A stretch of 44,676 nucleotides of DNA from NCBI GenBank assembly GCA_023662875.1, contig JAMPIG010000019.1, positions 1 to 44,676 of the forward strand, given 5' to 3'. Under the pieces are notes generated by a model. The model searched no databases. It was not told the DNA's origin and worked only from the letters and a program-made list of their open reading frames with translations. This document shows positions 16,456 through 25,141 of the stretch, one piece after another. The first letter of the stretch is position 1. Each line of letters starts with the position of its first letter. This DNA is from Roseburia sp. (lineage in GTDB: Bacteria; Bacillota; Clostridia; Lachnospirales; Lachnospiraceae). A program made the translations under genes and the position numbers.

Positions 16456-18378
16456 TCAGATATCCAGCTCCGCGTCCGTCGCGTACTTGTAAATAAAGGC
16501 CTTCCGGGGCGGCACCTCCGTTCCCATCAGCAGCTCCGTCATATCCGAGGCCATCCTGGCGTCCTCGATTTCCACCAGCTTCATCCGCCGGGTTTCGGGG
16601 TTTAAGGTCGTCTCCCAGAGCTGCTCCGCGTCCATCTCGCCCAGACCCTTATACCGCTGCAGGGTAAAGGGGCCTTTATGGCGCTTCCGGTATCGCTCCA
16701 GCGCCTTGTCGTCGTAGAGGTACTCCTCCTCCCCCTTGGAGGGCATGGCCTTATACAGGGGCGGCATGGCGATATAGACATGCCCCTCGAAGATCAGCTC
16801 CGGCATAAACCGATAGAACAAAGTCAGCAGCAGGTTGGAAATATGCGCGCCGTCCACGTCCGCATCCGCCATAATAATAATCTTGTCATACCGCAGCCTG
16901 GTGATATCAAAGTCGTTGCCGTAGCCCTCGGAGAAGCCGCAGCCGAAGGCGTTGATCATGGTCTTGATCTCGGCGTTCGCCAGTACCTTGTCGATGCTGG
17001 CCTTCTCCACGTTCAGGATCTTACCGCGGATCGGCAGAATCGCCTGATACATCCGATTCCGGGCGGTCTTGGCGCTGCCCCCGGCGGAGTCTCCCTCGAC
17101 GATAAAGATCTCGCACTTGGACGGATCCCGGGACTCGCAGTTCGCCAGCTTCCCGTTGGAATCAAAGGAAAACTTCTGCTTCGTCAGCAGATTGGTTTTT
17201 GCCCGCTCCTCGGTCTTGCGGATCTTTGCCGCCTTCTCCGCGCAGGAAATAATCCCCTTCAGGGTTTCCAGGTTCCGGTCAAAGAAACGGACGATCTCTT
17301 CCCCCGTCACCTTGCTGACCACCTTCGCCGCGTCCTGGTTATCCAGCTTGGTCTTCGTCTGACCCTCGAACCGGGGATCGGGATGCTTGATGGAGATGAC
17401 CGCCGTCATCCCGTTCCGGACATCCGCCCCGGTAAAGTTGACGTCCTTTTCCTTTAAGATTCCCAGCTCTCTCGCATAACTGTTGATCACGTTGGTAAAC
17501 TGGGTCTTAAAGCCGGTGAGATGGGTTCCGCCCTCGGAATTATAAATATTGTTGCAGAAGCCCAGCACATTCTCATGAAACTCATTGACGTACTGGAAGG
17601 CAACCTCCACCGTGATTCCCTCGCTCTCCCCGGAAAAGCAGACGACGTCATGCACCGCCTCCTGATTCTTATTCATGTCCTTGACAAAGCCTGTGATCCC
17701 CTCGGTCTCATGGTAGGTGATGACCTCCGGCTCCTCCCGGCGCAGATCCCGGAAAACGATGGTCAGATTCGGATTCAGGTAGGCCGTCTCATGAAGTCGG
17801 CTCTTTACCTCGTCCTCTTTAAATCGTGTCTTATCGAAGATCGTGTCGTCCGGCAGGAAGTTGATCGTGGTTCCGGTCTCCCGTGTCTTCCCCTTGACCG
17901 GGAGCAGACCGTTTTCCAGCGGAATAATCGGGGCACCCCGCTCATATTGATCCTCATAGATAAAGCCGCCGGTTTTGACCGTTACGGTCAACCTTGTAGA
18001 AAGGGCATTTACCACAGAGGAGCCCACGCCGTGCAGGCCGCCGCTGGTCTTATAGGCGGAATTGTCGAACTTGCCTCCCGCGTGAAGCGTCGTAAACACA
18101 AGCCGCTCCGCGCTGATTCCCTTCTCATGCATACCCACCGGGATTCCACGGCCGTTGTCCGATACGGTAGCGGAGCCGTCCGCCTCCAGGGTCACTGTAA
18201 TCGTATCGCAGTACCCGGCCAGATGCTCGTCCACCGAGTTATCGACAATCTCGTAGATCAGATGGTTCAGCCCCTTCGTGGAGACGCTGCCGATATACAT
18301 GCCGGGGCGCTTTCTGACCGCCTCCAGCCCCTCCAGCACGGTAATGCTGGATGCATCATAATTATTTGCTTTTGCCAT
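16456..18378 (-). CDS. parE: Type IIA DNA topoisomerase B subunit, GyrB/ParE family
   Basis: 640 residues. The GHKL ATPase domain shows EIVDNSVDEHLAGYCD, DNGRGIPVGMHEK and GGLHGVGSSVVNALS; the transducer lysine motif is EGQTKTKL. The TOPRIM domain has EGDSAGGSA and MADADVDGAHI, and the C-terminus TLQRYKGLGEMDAEQLW contacts the A subunit. Length is typical. It hydrolyses ATP to drive strand passage with the A subunit encoded downstream. Sequence alone does not cleanly separate GyrB from ParE; the ParE label follows from the partner lacking a GyrA-box. A strong promoter at 18576-18604 gives a leader of about 190 nt. Confidence 0.85.
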   Translation of the reverse strand: MAKANNYDASSITVLEGLEAVRKRPGMYIGSVSTKGLNHLIYEIVDNSVDEHLAGYCDTITVTLEADGSATVSDNGRGIPVGMHEKGISAERLVFTTLHAGGKFDNSAYKTSGGLHGVGSSVVNALSTRLTVTVKTGGFIYEDQYERGAPIIPLENGLLPVKGKTRETGTTINFLPDDTIFDKTRFKEDEVKSRLHETAYLNPNLTIVFRDLRREEPEVITYHETEGITGFVKDMNKNQEAVHDVVCFSGESEGITVEVAFQYVNEFHENVLGFCNNIYNSEGGTHLTGFKTQFTNVINSYARELGILKEKDVNFTGADVRNGMTAVISIKHPDPRFEGQTKTKLDNQDAAKVVSKVTGEEIVRFFDRNLETLKGIISCAEKAAKIRKTEERAKTNLLTKQKFSFDSNGKLANCESRDPSKCEIFIVEGDSAGGSAKTARNRMYQAILPIRGKILNVEKASIDKVLANAEIKTMINAFGCGFSEGYGNDFDITRLRYDKIIIMADADVDGAHISNLLLTLFYRFMPELIFEGHVYIAMPPLYKAMPSKGEEEYLYDDKALERYRKRHKGPFTLQRYKGLGEMDAEQLWETTLNPETRRMKLVEIEDARMASDMTELLMGTEVPPRKAFIYKYATDAELDI

Positions 18379-18575
18379 TGGGAAATACTCCTTGAATGTT
18401 TGCTTGTTTTACCCTGATTACTGTAAGTTCCGGGCAGAGCCCCGGAAAGCCCGCGGCTTTCCCAAGGATGCAACGCATCCTTTGTCGCTCTCGCTCGTCA
18501 AATGTCCGAAGAAGCATCTGCTCGTGCGAGCACGGCAGCTGTTTCTCCGGCCACTTGACTCTGCCCTTTGCGGAT
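18379..18575 (-). promoter_or_regulatory. Long structured 5' leader of parE
   Basis: The roughly 190 nt between the promoter and the parE start contain no gene. Several short hairpins can be seen, for example TTCCGGGCAGAGCCCCGGAA, GGATGCAACGCATCC and GCTCGTGCGAGC. No known riboswitch consensus was recognised. Confidence 0.4.
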
Positions 18576-18604
18576 ATTATACCACAAAATCTGGAATTTG
18601 TCAG
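18576..18604 (-). promoter_or_regulatory. Sigma-A promoter of parE-parC
   Basis: Minus-strand CTGACA (18604-18599) and a perfect TATAAT (18581-18576) are 17 bp apart. This is one of the best promoter matches in the window, just downstream of the degV terminator. Confidence 0.75.
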
Positions 18605-18605
18605 C

Positions 18606-18653
18606 AAAAAAAGCCGGAAATCGAAAATTTGTTCGAATCCACGATTTCCGGTT
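18606..18653 (-). terminator. Rho-independent terminator of degV
   Basis: On the minus strand a 10-bp stem CCGGAAATCG/CGATTTCCGG is followed by C and seven T. It begins about 27 nt after the degV stop and precedes the parE promoter. Confidence 0.85.
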
Positions 18654-18679
18654 CTAATCCGATATTCGCCTTATAAAAA

Positions 18680-19561
18680 TCAGGAATCAATCCATGTCTC
18701 CAGCTTTCTGGAGCAGGTGACCGCCAGGGCGCCGGGACCGATGTGGCAGGCGACGCTGAGGGACAGCGGATCCATGGGAATGTCAAATCCGGGGAACGCA
18801 GCGCGCACCTCGTCGCGGAATGCCTCTCCCGCCTCCCGGTCGCAGGTGTAGGCCATGGAGATCCAGTGCGTCTTAGGGTCGGGCGCGCCGCCGAAACGGT
18901 TTTCCATATCGTTCCGGATGGCGGTCATCATGATATTCTTGCCCTGCGCCGTCGTTCTAGCCTTGGCGAAGGCGTCCAGCTTCTCCCCCTGAATCTGCAG
19001 CACCGGCTTCAGGCGCAGCATGGTTCCGATCGCGGCCGCCGCAGGGGTAATCCGGCCGCCCTTTTTCAGATAATACAGGGTATCCAGCATAATATAGATA
19101 CTGCTGTTGAATTTATCTGTCTCCAGAATCTCTCTGATTTTACAGGCATTTTTTCCCTCCGCCGCGAGTCGCTTCGCGTCCAGGCAGGACTGACGCTGCG
19201 TCACGGAAATCCGCTGGTTGTTTACTACCTGTACCCGGCCGTCGTACTCCTCCGCCAGCATGATCGCGGACTGGCAGGAGCCGGAGAGCCCGCTGCTCAT
19301 AGGGATATGGACGACCTCGTCGTATTCCTCCAGCAGCCGTTCCCAAAGCTCCAGAACCGATTCCGGAGAGGGCTGGCTGGTGCTGATTTCCGCCCCGGTA
19401 GCAAGCTTTTCGTAAAATTCCTCCTGGGTCAGGTCGATGTCCTCAAAAAAAGTCTGCCCGTTGATCATAAAGGGCATGGGCAGTACGGATATGCCAAGCC
19501 TTTTCCCCTCCGCCTGCGTAATTCCGCTGTTGCTGTCCGTTACGATCGCTATGTTTGACAT
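18680..19561 (-). CDS. DegV-family fatty-acid-binding protein
   Basis: 293 residues, the usual DegV length. The start MSNIAIVTDSNSGI has AAGGAG 6 nt upstream. Motifs are TDSNSGI, ISTSQPSPESVLELWERL, HIPMSSGLSGSCQSA (backbone contacts to the fatty-acid carboxylate), and the C-terminal CHIGPGALAV. DegV/FakB proteins present fatty acids to the FakA kinase. FakA is encoded upstream in this window (22044-23732), so functional cooperation is plausible, but most Firmicutes carry several DegV paralogues. Single-gene unit with its own promoter and terminator. Confidence 0.9.
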   Translation of the reverse strand: MSNIAIVTDSNSGITQAEGKRLGISVLPMPFMINGQTFFEDIDLTQEEFYEKLATGAEISTSQPSPESVLELWERLLEEYDEVVHIPMSSGLSGSCQSAIMLAEEYDGRVQVVNNQRISVTQRQSCLDAKRLAAEGKNACKIREILETDKFNSSIYIMLDTLYYLKKGGRITPAAAAIGTMLRLKPVLQIQGEKLDAFAKARTTAQGKNIMMTAIRNDMENRFGGAPDPKTHWISMAYTCDREAGEAFRDEVRAAFPGFDIPMDPLSLSVACHIGPGALAVTCSRKLETWIDS

Positions 19562-19681
19562 TTTTTCTCCTTATCTCAGGAATCAAAGAGCTATCCATGA
19601 ATCCCTGCCAAATTATTCTTATCACTGTGAAACCTGCGATACCGATTCCCCGGCATCCCTTCTCTGAAATCCCATAAAAAA

Positions 19682-19710
19682 ATTGTATCCTGAAAACGAC
19701 TCAAAGTCAA
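19682..19710 (-). promoter_or_regulatory. Sigma-A promoter of degV
   Basis: Minus-strand TTGACT (19710-19705) and TACAAT (19687-19682), 17 bp apart. The start codon is about 120 nt downstream. No gene lies in the 19562-19753 gap. Confidence 0.7.
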
Positions 19711-19753
19711 CTGTTAAATCGCCTGACCGCCAGCGTTTGTCAAATTGCTGCCG

Positions 19754-21811
19754 TCAAATGGTTCGAAAGTCCACGTTTTCTTCCGAGATCTCCGCAAGAT
19801 ATCGGCGCAGCCTTTCATGCTCCGGTTTCTCCAACGCGGGATCCGTCCGCAGCAGCCATTCGACAGCCTCGGAGGCCTGGCTTAAGACGGCGGCGTCCGT
19901 ATAGATATCGCCCATGCGGAAGGAAAACTCGCCGCTCTGACGGATGCCGAACAAATCGCCCGGGCCACGGAGCTTTAAGTCCTCGGAGGCAATACGGAAC
20001 CCGTCGTTGGTTTGGTTCAGGATTTCCAGCCGCTCCTGGGTTTCCTGCTTCTCCTGGGTATTGATAAAGATACAGTAGCTCTGATGCTCGCCCCGTCCAA
20101 CGCGGCCCCGAAGCTGATGAAGCTGGGCCAGGCCGAACCGCTCCGCGTTCTCCACCATCATCACGGTCGCGTTGGGCACATTGATTCCCACCTCAATTAC
20201 GGTAGTGGAGACCAGCACGTCGATGGAATGAGCGGCAAACTCCTCCATAATCCGGTTCTTGTCCGCCGGGCGCATCCTGCCGTGCAGATAGGAGACCCGG
20301 ATCTCCGGAGGCAGGTTTCCTTTCAGCTTCTCCGCATAATCCACCACATTTTCCAGCTCCTCCATCTCTCCCTCCTCCACCTGGGGACAGATGACATAGG
20401 CCTGACGTCCCTCCTTTACCTGACGGCTGATAAACTGATAGGCCTTGGGCCGATAAGCCGTATTGACGACGCAGTTGCGAATCGGCAGCCGATCCGCCGG
20501 AAGCTCGTCCACCACCGAAATATGCAGGTCGCCGTACAGAATAATGGCGAGGGTGCGGGGGATGGGCGTTGCGCTCATGACCAGAATATGAGGACTTTCC
20601 CCTTTTCCCGCCAGCGCTTCCCGCTGGTGCACGCCGAAGCGGTGCTGCTCGTCCGTCACCACAAGGGCCAGGGAACGATAGGCAACCTTCGACTGAATCA
20701 GTGCGTGGGTGCCGATGATCAGGTTGGCCTCCCCCGACGCAATCTTTTCATAGGCTTCCTTTTTTTCCTTCGCGGTCATGGAGCCCACCAGCAGAACCGG
20801 ACGGAAGGCGACTCCGTAGCGCTCCATATAACCGGTGACCGTCTCGTAGTGCTGGACGGCGAGAACCTCCGTCGGGGCCATCAGGGCTCCCTGGTAACCG
20901 TTGGCCGCCGTCATCAGCAGCGCAAGCAGCGCCAGAATCGTCTTCCCGGAGCCAACGTCCCCTTGGATCAGACGGTTCATACAGCCGGAGCTTCCCAGAT
21001 CGTCCCGGATTTCCTGCCATACCCTTTTCTGGGCTTTCGTCAGCGGGAACGGTAGCTGCTCCAGAAAGCGCACCGTATCCGCGGTCTCAAACATGGGAAA
21101 TTTATTCTTCAATCCCTCGCTGAAGCTCCGATTCTGCCTCAACAGAAAGAGAAAGGAAAAGAACTCGTCGAACACCAGCCGTTTTCTGGCCCGGGCAAGC
21201 GTCTCCCGATCCGGCGGGAAATGGATATCCTGCAGGGCCCGGGCTCTTCCCGCCAGCCCGTAGCGGTTTAAAAGCTCCTCAGGATAATATTCCTCCTCAG
21301 GGGGACAGTTATCCAGCGCCTGCCGGACAGCCTTTTGAAAGGCCTGGTTGGTCAGACCCTTTGTCAGGGAATATTTTGGCGTCAGACGATTTGTCCGTTT
21401 CCGGTAATCCTCCAGGGAAAAAATCTTCGGCTGCTCCATCAGCCGTAAGCTTCCCCTGCCCTGAACCGTACCGCGAAACACATAATAACCGCCCTGCTTC
21501 AGGGTTTTCTTTAAGAATGGCATATTAAAGAAGGTCATCTGCAGCAGCCCCGTTCCGTCCGAAGCGTTGACGTTGAGGATGCTCAATTTGCGCACCTTTT
21601 TCTCGCTCGGAATCCCCGTCACCGCCGCATAGACGGCGCAGACCTCCCCCGGCGTCAGCTGACTGATCTTGACCGGATCCCGGTATAACTCGTAGTCCCG
21701 GGGATAGGCTCCAAGGAGCTCTCCCACCGTCCGGATCTCCAGCCGCCCGAAAAGCTTTTGCGTTTTCTCTCCCACGCCCTTTAACTCGATAATCGGCGTA
21801 TTCTTCTCCAT
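19754..21811 (-). CDS. recG: ATP-dependent DNA helicase RecG
   Basis: 685 residues from the ATG at 21811 (MEKNTPIIELKGVGEKT), preceded by GGGAG; the frame is open another 62 codons upstream but that part crosses a terminator and hairpins. The N-terminal wedge/OB domain that grips forks covers about 60-170. Helicase motifs are RLIQGDVGSGKTILAL (I), TDEQHRFGVHQRE (II), MSATPIPRTLA (III), DVLVSTTVIEVGINVPNA (V) and QLRGRVGRGEHQSYC (VI). It remodels stalled replication forks and Holliday junctions. It lies downstream of fakA after a terminator, a conserved Firmicute arrangement. Confidence 0.95.
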   Translation of the reverse strand: MEKNTPIIELKGVGEKTQKLFGRLEIRTVGELLGAYPRDYELYRDPVKISQLTPGEVCAVYAAVTGIPSEKKVRKLSILNVNASDGTGLLQMTFFNMPFLKKTLKQGGYYVFRGTVQGRGSLRLMEQPKIFSLEDYRKRTNRLTPKYSLTKGLTNQAFQKAVRQALDNCPPEEEYYPEELLNRYGLAGRARALQDIHFPPDRETLARARKRLVFDEFFSFLFLLRQNRSFSEGLKNKFPMFETADTVRFLEQLPFPLTKAQKRVWQEIRDDLGSSGCMNRLIQGDVGSGKTILALLALLMTAANGYQGALMAPTEVLAVQHYETVTGYMERYGVAFRPVLLVGSMTAKEKKEAYEKIASGEANLIIGTHALIQSKVAYRSLALVVTDEQHRFGVHQREALAGKGESPHILVMSATPIPRTLAIILYGDLHISVVDELPADRLPIRNCVVNTAYRPKAYQFISRQVKEGRQAYVICPQVEEGEMEELENVVDYAEKLKGNLPPEIRVSYLHGRMRPADKNRIMEEFAAHSIDVLVSTTVIEVGINVPNATVMMVENAERFGLAQLHQLRGRVGRGEHQSYCIFINTQEKQETQERLEILNQTNDGFRIASEDLKLRGPGDLFGIRQSGEFSFRMGDIYTDAAVLSQASEAVEWLLRTDPALEKPEHERLRRYLAEISEENVDFRTI

Positions 21812-21824
21812 GCTGCTCCCATCT

Positions 21825-21843
21825 GTCCGCCCCGGGCGGACAA
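21825..21843. repeat. Perfect palindrome before recG
   Basis: TGTCCGCC-CCG-GGCGGACA is an uninterrupted GC-rich hairpin immediately 5' of the recG ribosome site (minus-strand reading). It could influence recG translation or be an operator; no evidence decides. Confidence 0.45.
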
Positions 21844-21901
21844 ACCTGTCTATAGGAAACTTTGCCGCAGCCAGCGTAAGCGTCGCAAGGGAGCGCCTTT
21901 T

Positions 21902-21939
21902 AAAAAAGGAGACAGAAATCCTCCGTCTCCCTTTTTTTT
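21902..21939 (-). terminator. Bidirectional-looking terminator between fakA and recG
   Basis: GGGAGAC/GTCTCC arms surround an 11-nt loop, with a run of eight T on the plus strand and six on the minus strand. On the minus strand it lies downstream of the fakA stop and before recG. Confidence 0.75.
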
Positions 21940-21988
21940 CGCCATATCTCACGATATCCGCTTCTACAGCGGCAGCCCTCCTAATACT

Positions 21989-22012
21989 TCCCGTCATGCC
22001 GCCTTCGGCGTC
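21989..22012. repeat. Dispersed short hairpin repeat, copy 1
   Basis: TCCCGTCATGCCGCCTTCGG plus GCGTC closely matches TCCCGCCATGCCGCCTGCGG plus CACT at 43808-43831. It holds a GCCG..CGGC-type hairpin and is intergenic, just beyond the fakA stop. Confidence 0.45.
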
Positions 22013-22043
22013 ACAAACAACACGTGCGCAACAGCCCGATGCG

Positions 22044-23732
22044 CTACTCCACTGACATCACATAATAATAAATCGGCTGGCCCCCGTACTGCAGCTCCAC
22101 ATCGCAGGACGGATATTTTGACTCGATCTCCGACCGGAAGGACTCCGCGTCCTCCTCCTTTACGTCGCTGCCGTAATAAATACTGATCAGCTCGGAATCA
22201 TCGGTAATCATTCCGGCGATGGTCTCCCTTGCCACAGTATTCATGGCAGGGCCCGCCGCGAGGATCCCCTTATCGCCGATCCCCATAAAGTCTCCCTTTT
22301 TTATCTCCTTATCGTCGATCACCGTATCCCTGACCGCATAGGTTACCTGACCGGTCTGTACATTGGCGGTCTCCCGAAGCATATTTTCCTCATTCTCGTC
22401 CGGGGACAGCTCCGGCACAAAATTAATGACCGCCGTAATTCCCTGGGGAATGGTCTTTGTGGGAATTACAAGCAAATCCTTTTCCGTCGTCAGCTCCGCG
22501 GCCTGATTTGCCGCGAGGATGATATTCTTGTTGTTGGGAAGGATGAACACCGTCTTCGCGTTTACCTTTTCTACCGCGTCCAGAATATCCGCCGTGCTGG
22601 GATTCATAGTCTGGCCGCCCTCGATAATATGATCCACGCCGAGACTCCGGAAGATCTCGTTGAGCCCCTCTCCCGCCGACACGGCGATAAAGCCGAAATC
22701 CTTCGGGGGATCCGTCGGCTTTGCGGTCTCCGCGGGTTTTTCCTCCGCCTTTTCCTTCTCCGACATCTTAAACAGCTTTTCCTGATGCTCCAGCCGCATG
22801 TTGTCAATTTTCAGGTTCGAAAGCGCGCCGTACTTCAATGCCTTCTGGATCGCAAGACCCGGGTCATTGGTATGTACGTGCACCTTTACCACATCGTCGT
22901 CCGCAACACATACAATCGAATCGCCGATGGATTCCAGGTAGGCCTTAAAATCCATCTCCGCCTTGATATTAAAGGTTTTGCTCAGCATGATAATGAACTC
23001 GGTACAGTAGCCGTACTTAATTTCCGCCTGGGCCTGCGCCTCCAGGGAGGATGCGCGTCCGCTCTCCGCTTTACCGGCCTCGGGAGTCGGCAGACTAAAA
23101 TCGATCTCCTTGCCGAGATAGGCGTCATAAGCGCCGGTGAGAACCTCGATCAGTCCCTGTCCGCCGGAGTCAACGACTCCCGCCTGCTTCAGTACCGGCA
23201 GCATCTCCGGCGTCTGGCTCAGCACATGGGATGCCTCCTCATTCACCGCCGCGAGGAAGGATTCCAGATCCTCAGCCCCGCCGTCCGCCAACTCCCGGGC
23301 CTTTTCCGCCGCGCCCCGCGCCACCGTAAGGATCGTTCCCTCCTTGGGCTTCATAACCGCCTTGTAGGCGGTCTCCACCGCCTTTTCCAGAGACTCCGCC
23401 AGAATCGGAATCGTCAGGTATTCTTCCTCCTTGATCCGCTTGGTAAAGCCTCGAAACAGCTGGGAAAGAATCACGCCCGAGTTGCCTCTCGCGCCGCGCA
23501 GTGACCCGCTGGAAATCGCTTTACAGATCGCCGCCATATCCGCGTTATCGCCCAGCGCGGAAACCTCCTTCGCCGCGGACATAATCGTCATGGTCATATT
23601 GGTTCCCGTATCACCGTCCGGTACTGGAAAAACATTCAGCTCGTTAATCCACTCTTTTTTGTTCTCCAAATTCTTTGCGCCGGCCAAGAACATCCTGGAA
23701 AGTAGTTTAGCATCGATTTGCTGTACGCTCAC
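22044..23732 (-). CDS. fakA: Fatty acid kinase FakA (DAK2-domain protein, YloV)
   Basis: 562 residues from a GTG at 23732. This start is chosen because a perfect AAGGAGG lies 8 nt upstream; a TTG at 23753 would put that site inside the gene. The N-terminal DhaL kinase domain has NVFPVPDGDTGTNMT (metal and ATP-binding aspartates) and GSLRGARGNSGVILSQLFRG. The middle domain includes YCTEFI and VKVHVHTNDPG; the C-terminal domain resembles DegV. It phosphorylates fatty acids presented by FakB/DegV proteins for phospholipid synthesis. It follows asp23 (12-bp gap), the usual operon partner. Confidence 0.93.
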   Translation of the reverse strand: MSVQQIDAKLLSRMFLAGAKNLENKKEWINELNVFPVPDGDTGTNMTMTIMSAAKEVSALGDNADMAAICKAISSGSLRGARGNSGVILSQLFRGFTKRIKEEEYLTIPILAESLEKAVETAYKAVMKPKEGTILTVARGAAEKARELADGGAEDLESFLAAVNEEASHVLSQTPEMLPVLKQAGVVDSGGQGLIEVLTGAYDAYLGKEIDFSLPTPEAGKAESGRASSLEAQAQAEIKYGYCTEFIIMLSKTFNIKAEMDFKAYLESIGDSIVCVADDDVVKVHVHTNDPGLAIQKALKYGALSNLKIDNMRLEHQEKLFKMSEKEKAEEKPAETAKPTDPPKDFGFIAVSAGEGLNEIFRSLGVDHIIEGGQTMNPSTADILDAVEKVNAKTVFILPNNKNIILAANQAAELTTEKDLLVIPTKTIPQGITAVINFVPELSPDENEENMLRETANVQTGQVTYAVRDTVIDDKEIKKGDFMGIGDKGILAAGPAMNTVARETIAGMITDDSELISIYYGSDVKEEDAESFRSEIESKYPSCDVELQYGGQPIYYYVMSVE

Positions 23733-23745
23733 GATATAGTCCTCC

Positions 23746-24105
23746 TTAATCAATCACTCTGACACCGTCAACATAGATGTTGATCTTTTCGATTTCAATA
23801 CCGGTGAACTCTTCCACCTTGTACTTTACACTGTCGATGAGATTATCTGCAACGGCCAGTATGCTGACGCCGTAGGATACAATCACATGGAAATCCAGAA
23901 TCAGCCTGTTGTTCCTGAGCGTCACGCTGATCCCTCTCGTCAGACTGTCCTTTTTCAGAAGCTTTACAATCCCGTCTTTCATACTGACGCCGGCCATACC
24001 GACGATGCCAAAGCATTCCACCGCAACGCTTCCTGCATATTGGGCAATCACTTCATTGTCGATGACAATATTTCCCATATGGGTATTCATAGAAGAACCC
24101 TTCAT
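23746..24105 (-). CDS. Asp23/Gls24-family protein (YloU-like)
   Basis: 119 residues, the full length of the family. The conserved core runs from IVIDNEVIAQYAGSVAVECF through GIVGMAGVS to VIVSYGVSILAVADNL and the C-terminal EIEKINIYVDGVRV. Cytoplasmic; in Gram-positives members associate with the membrane through partners and are linked to alkaline or envelope stress. Its conserved place immediately before fakA suggests a link to lipid metabolism, which is inference. A GAGG site is 8 nt before the ATG. It diverges from rpmB across about 200 bp. Confidence 0.9.
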   Translation of the reverse strand: MKGSSMNTHMGNIVIDNEVIAQYAGSVAVECFGIVGMAGVSMKDGIVKLLKKDSLTRGISVTLRNNRLILDFHVIVSYGVSILAVADNLIDSVKYKVEEFTGIEIEKINIYVDGVRVID

Positions 24106-24133
24106 ATTCTATACCTCTTTCCTTTCCGAAAAT

Positions 24134-24160
24134 AGATGTCCGGTTCCCTGACCGGAACAG
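24134..24160. repeat. Hairpin in the asp23-rpmB divergent region
   Basis: TCCGGT/ACCGGA arms around a 6-nt loop lie in the asp23 5' leader. A weak TAGAAT -10-like sequence lies upstream on the minus strand. Function unknown. Confidence 0.35.
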
Positions 24161-24236
24161 ACACTTATTTTATTCTAACAGTTTTCCCGAAAAAAGGAAA
24201 TAATAAAATGAAAAAATAAAAAAGTATTTTTTTTAC

Positions 24237-24265
24237 TTGCTTTTCTGTTCTTTTTCTGGTAAGAT
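24237..24265 (+). promoter_or_regulatory. Sigma-A promoter of rpmB
   Basis: TTGCTT (24237-24242) and TAAGAT (24260-24265), spaced 17 bp, about 40 nt before rpmB. The short leader holds a CCGTT/AACGG mini-hairpin just before a strong GAGGAGG site. Confidence 0.7.
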
Positions 24266-24306
24266 ATTACCGTTGCGAACTTACTTAACGGCGAGGAGGT
24301 GTCAGT

Positions 24307-24492
24307 ATGGCTAAGTGTGATATTTGTGGAAAAGGCGTTCATTTCGGTAATAATGTAAGCCATTCTCATAGAAGAAGCAATGCAATTTGGAGCTCTAACG
24401 TAAAAAGAGTGAAATGTAAGGTAAACGGCGGCGCAAAGAGAATGCATGTCTGCACCGGCTGCCTGAAGTCCGGCAAAGTGGAAAGAGCTTAA
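24307..24492 (+). CDS. rpmB: 50S ribosomal protein L28
   Basis: 61 residues, normal length for L28. It begins MAKCDICGKGVHFGNNVSHSH and ends with a second cysteine pair (VCTGCLKSGKVERA). The two CxxC pairs mark the zinc-binding (C+) form. It is a structural protein of the large ribosomal subunit. GAGGAGG lies 7 nt upstream of the ATG. The gene has its own promoter (24237-24265) and terminator (24507-24568) and diverges from asp23, the standard Firmicute neighbourhood. Confidence 0.97.
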   Translation: MAKCDICGKGVHFGNNVSHSHRRSNAIWSSNVKRVKCKVNGGAKRMHVCTGCLKSGKVERA

Positions 24493-24506
24493 GCTTGAGC
24501 AGATTT

Positions 24507-24568
24507 AAACAGGAGGTTTCGTGATTCCTCAAGGAAGGTTTCAACGATGCCTCCTGTTTTCTCTTTTT
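24507..24568 (+). terminator. Rho-independent terminator of rpmB
   Basis: AAACAGGAGG (24507-24516) pairs with CCTCCTGTTT (24550-24559) around a 33-nt internally structured loop, followed by TCTCTTTTT. Confidence 0.75.
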
Positions 24569-24602
24569 GCGCCGCCGCTTCTGTTCCCGTAACCTTCAGG
24601 TT

Positions 24603-25127
24603 CTACAATTCTTCTTTTCTCTTAATATACTCCCGGTTGATCATCTGTACCAGCTCCTCATCCCCGAACATGTTGTCCGGGTGAAAAATCTTGATCAGAT
24701 CACGGTAACGCTTGCGCAGGGCCAGGGAATTATTGATTCCGGCAAAGAGCCGCCGCACCGCATTCTCCGAAACGGGCGCGCTTTCCTGCTGTATGGATTT
24801 TGACCTGGCCTCCGCCATGGACTTTTTCTGCCGTTCAAACTCCTGTCGATCCAGATCCAGCTGTCGGAAGCCGTCCTGGAGAATCGCCATCTTCTTGTCG
24901 AAAAAGAGAGTCTCCTCCTTCAGTCGCTTCCGCTCCTGTACCGTGCGCAGGTTCAGCTCATCCAGCTCCCGCTGAAGCTTTACCCGTTCGCTTAAGAATT
25001 TCTCACGGGCCGCGGCAAGCTCCCTGCGCTCGCTCTCCAGACGCATATTTTCCTGAAAAAGCCATATTTTCGCGGCTCTGAGCTCGTCCGGATCTTCCGT
25101 CTGGGACACCTCTTGCCAATCTATCAT
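24603..25127 (-). CDS. Coiled-coil protein with a C-terminal J-domain-like end
   Basis: 174 residues. Residues 20-115 are a long charged coiled coil (LESERRELAAAREKFLSERV, FDKKMAILQDGFRQLDLDRQ). Residues 122-174 resemble the second half of a DnaJ J-domain: LRKRYRDLIKIFHPDN with the HPD tripeptide at 149-151, then EELVQMINREYIKRKEEL. HPD is the DnaK-activating signature, so a role as a specialised Hsp70 co-chaperone or a J-like scaffold is possible; the partner is unknown. Cytoplasmic. It is the last gene of the minus-strand cluster 27142-24603 and faces the rpmB terminator. J-domain resemblance is read by eye. Confidence 0.7.
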   Translation of the reverse strand: MIDWQEVSQTEDPDELRAAKIWLFQENMRLESERRELAAAREKFLSERVKLQRELDELNLRTVQERKRLKEETLFFDKKMAILQDGFRQLDLDRQEFERQKKSMAEARSKSIQQESAPVSENAVRRLFAGINNSLALRKRYRDLIKIFHPDNMFGDEELVQMINREYIKRKEEL

Positions 25128-25141
25128 GTAAAATCAACCTC

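Noticed and set aside
20012-21055. 347-codon plus-strand frame opposite recG
   Set aside because: Shadow of recG, whose helicase motifs are complete on the minus strand.
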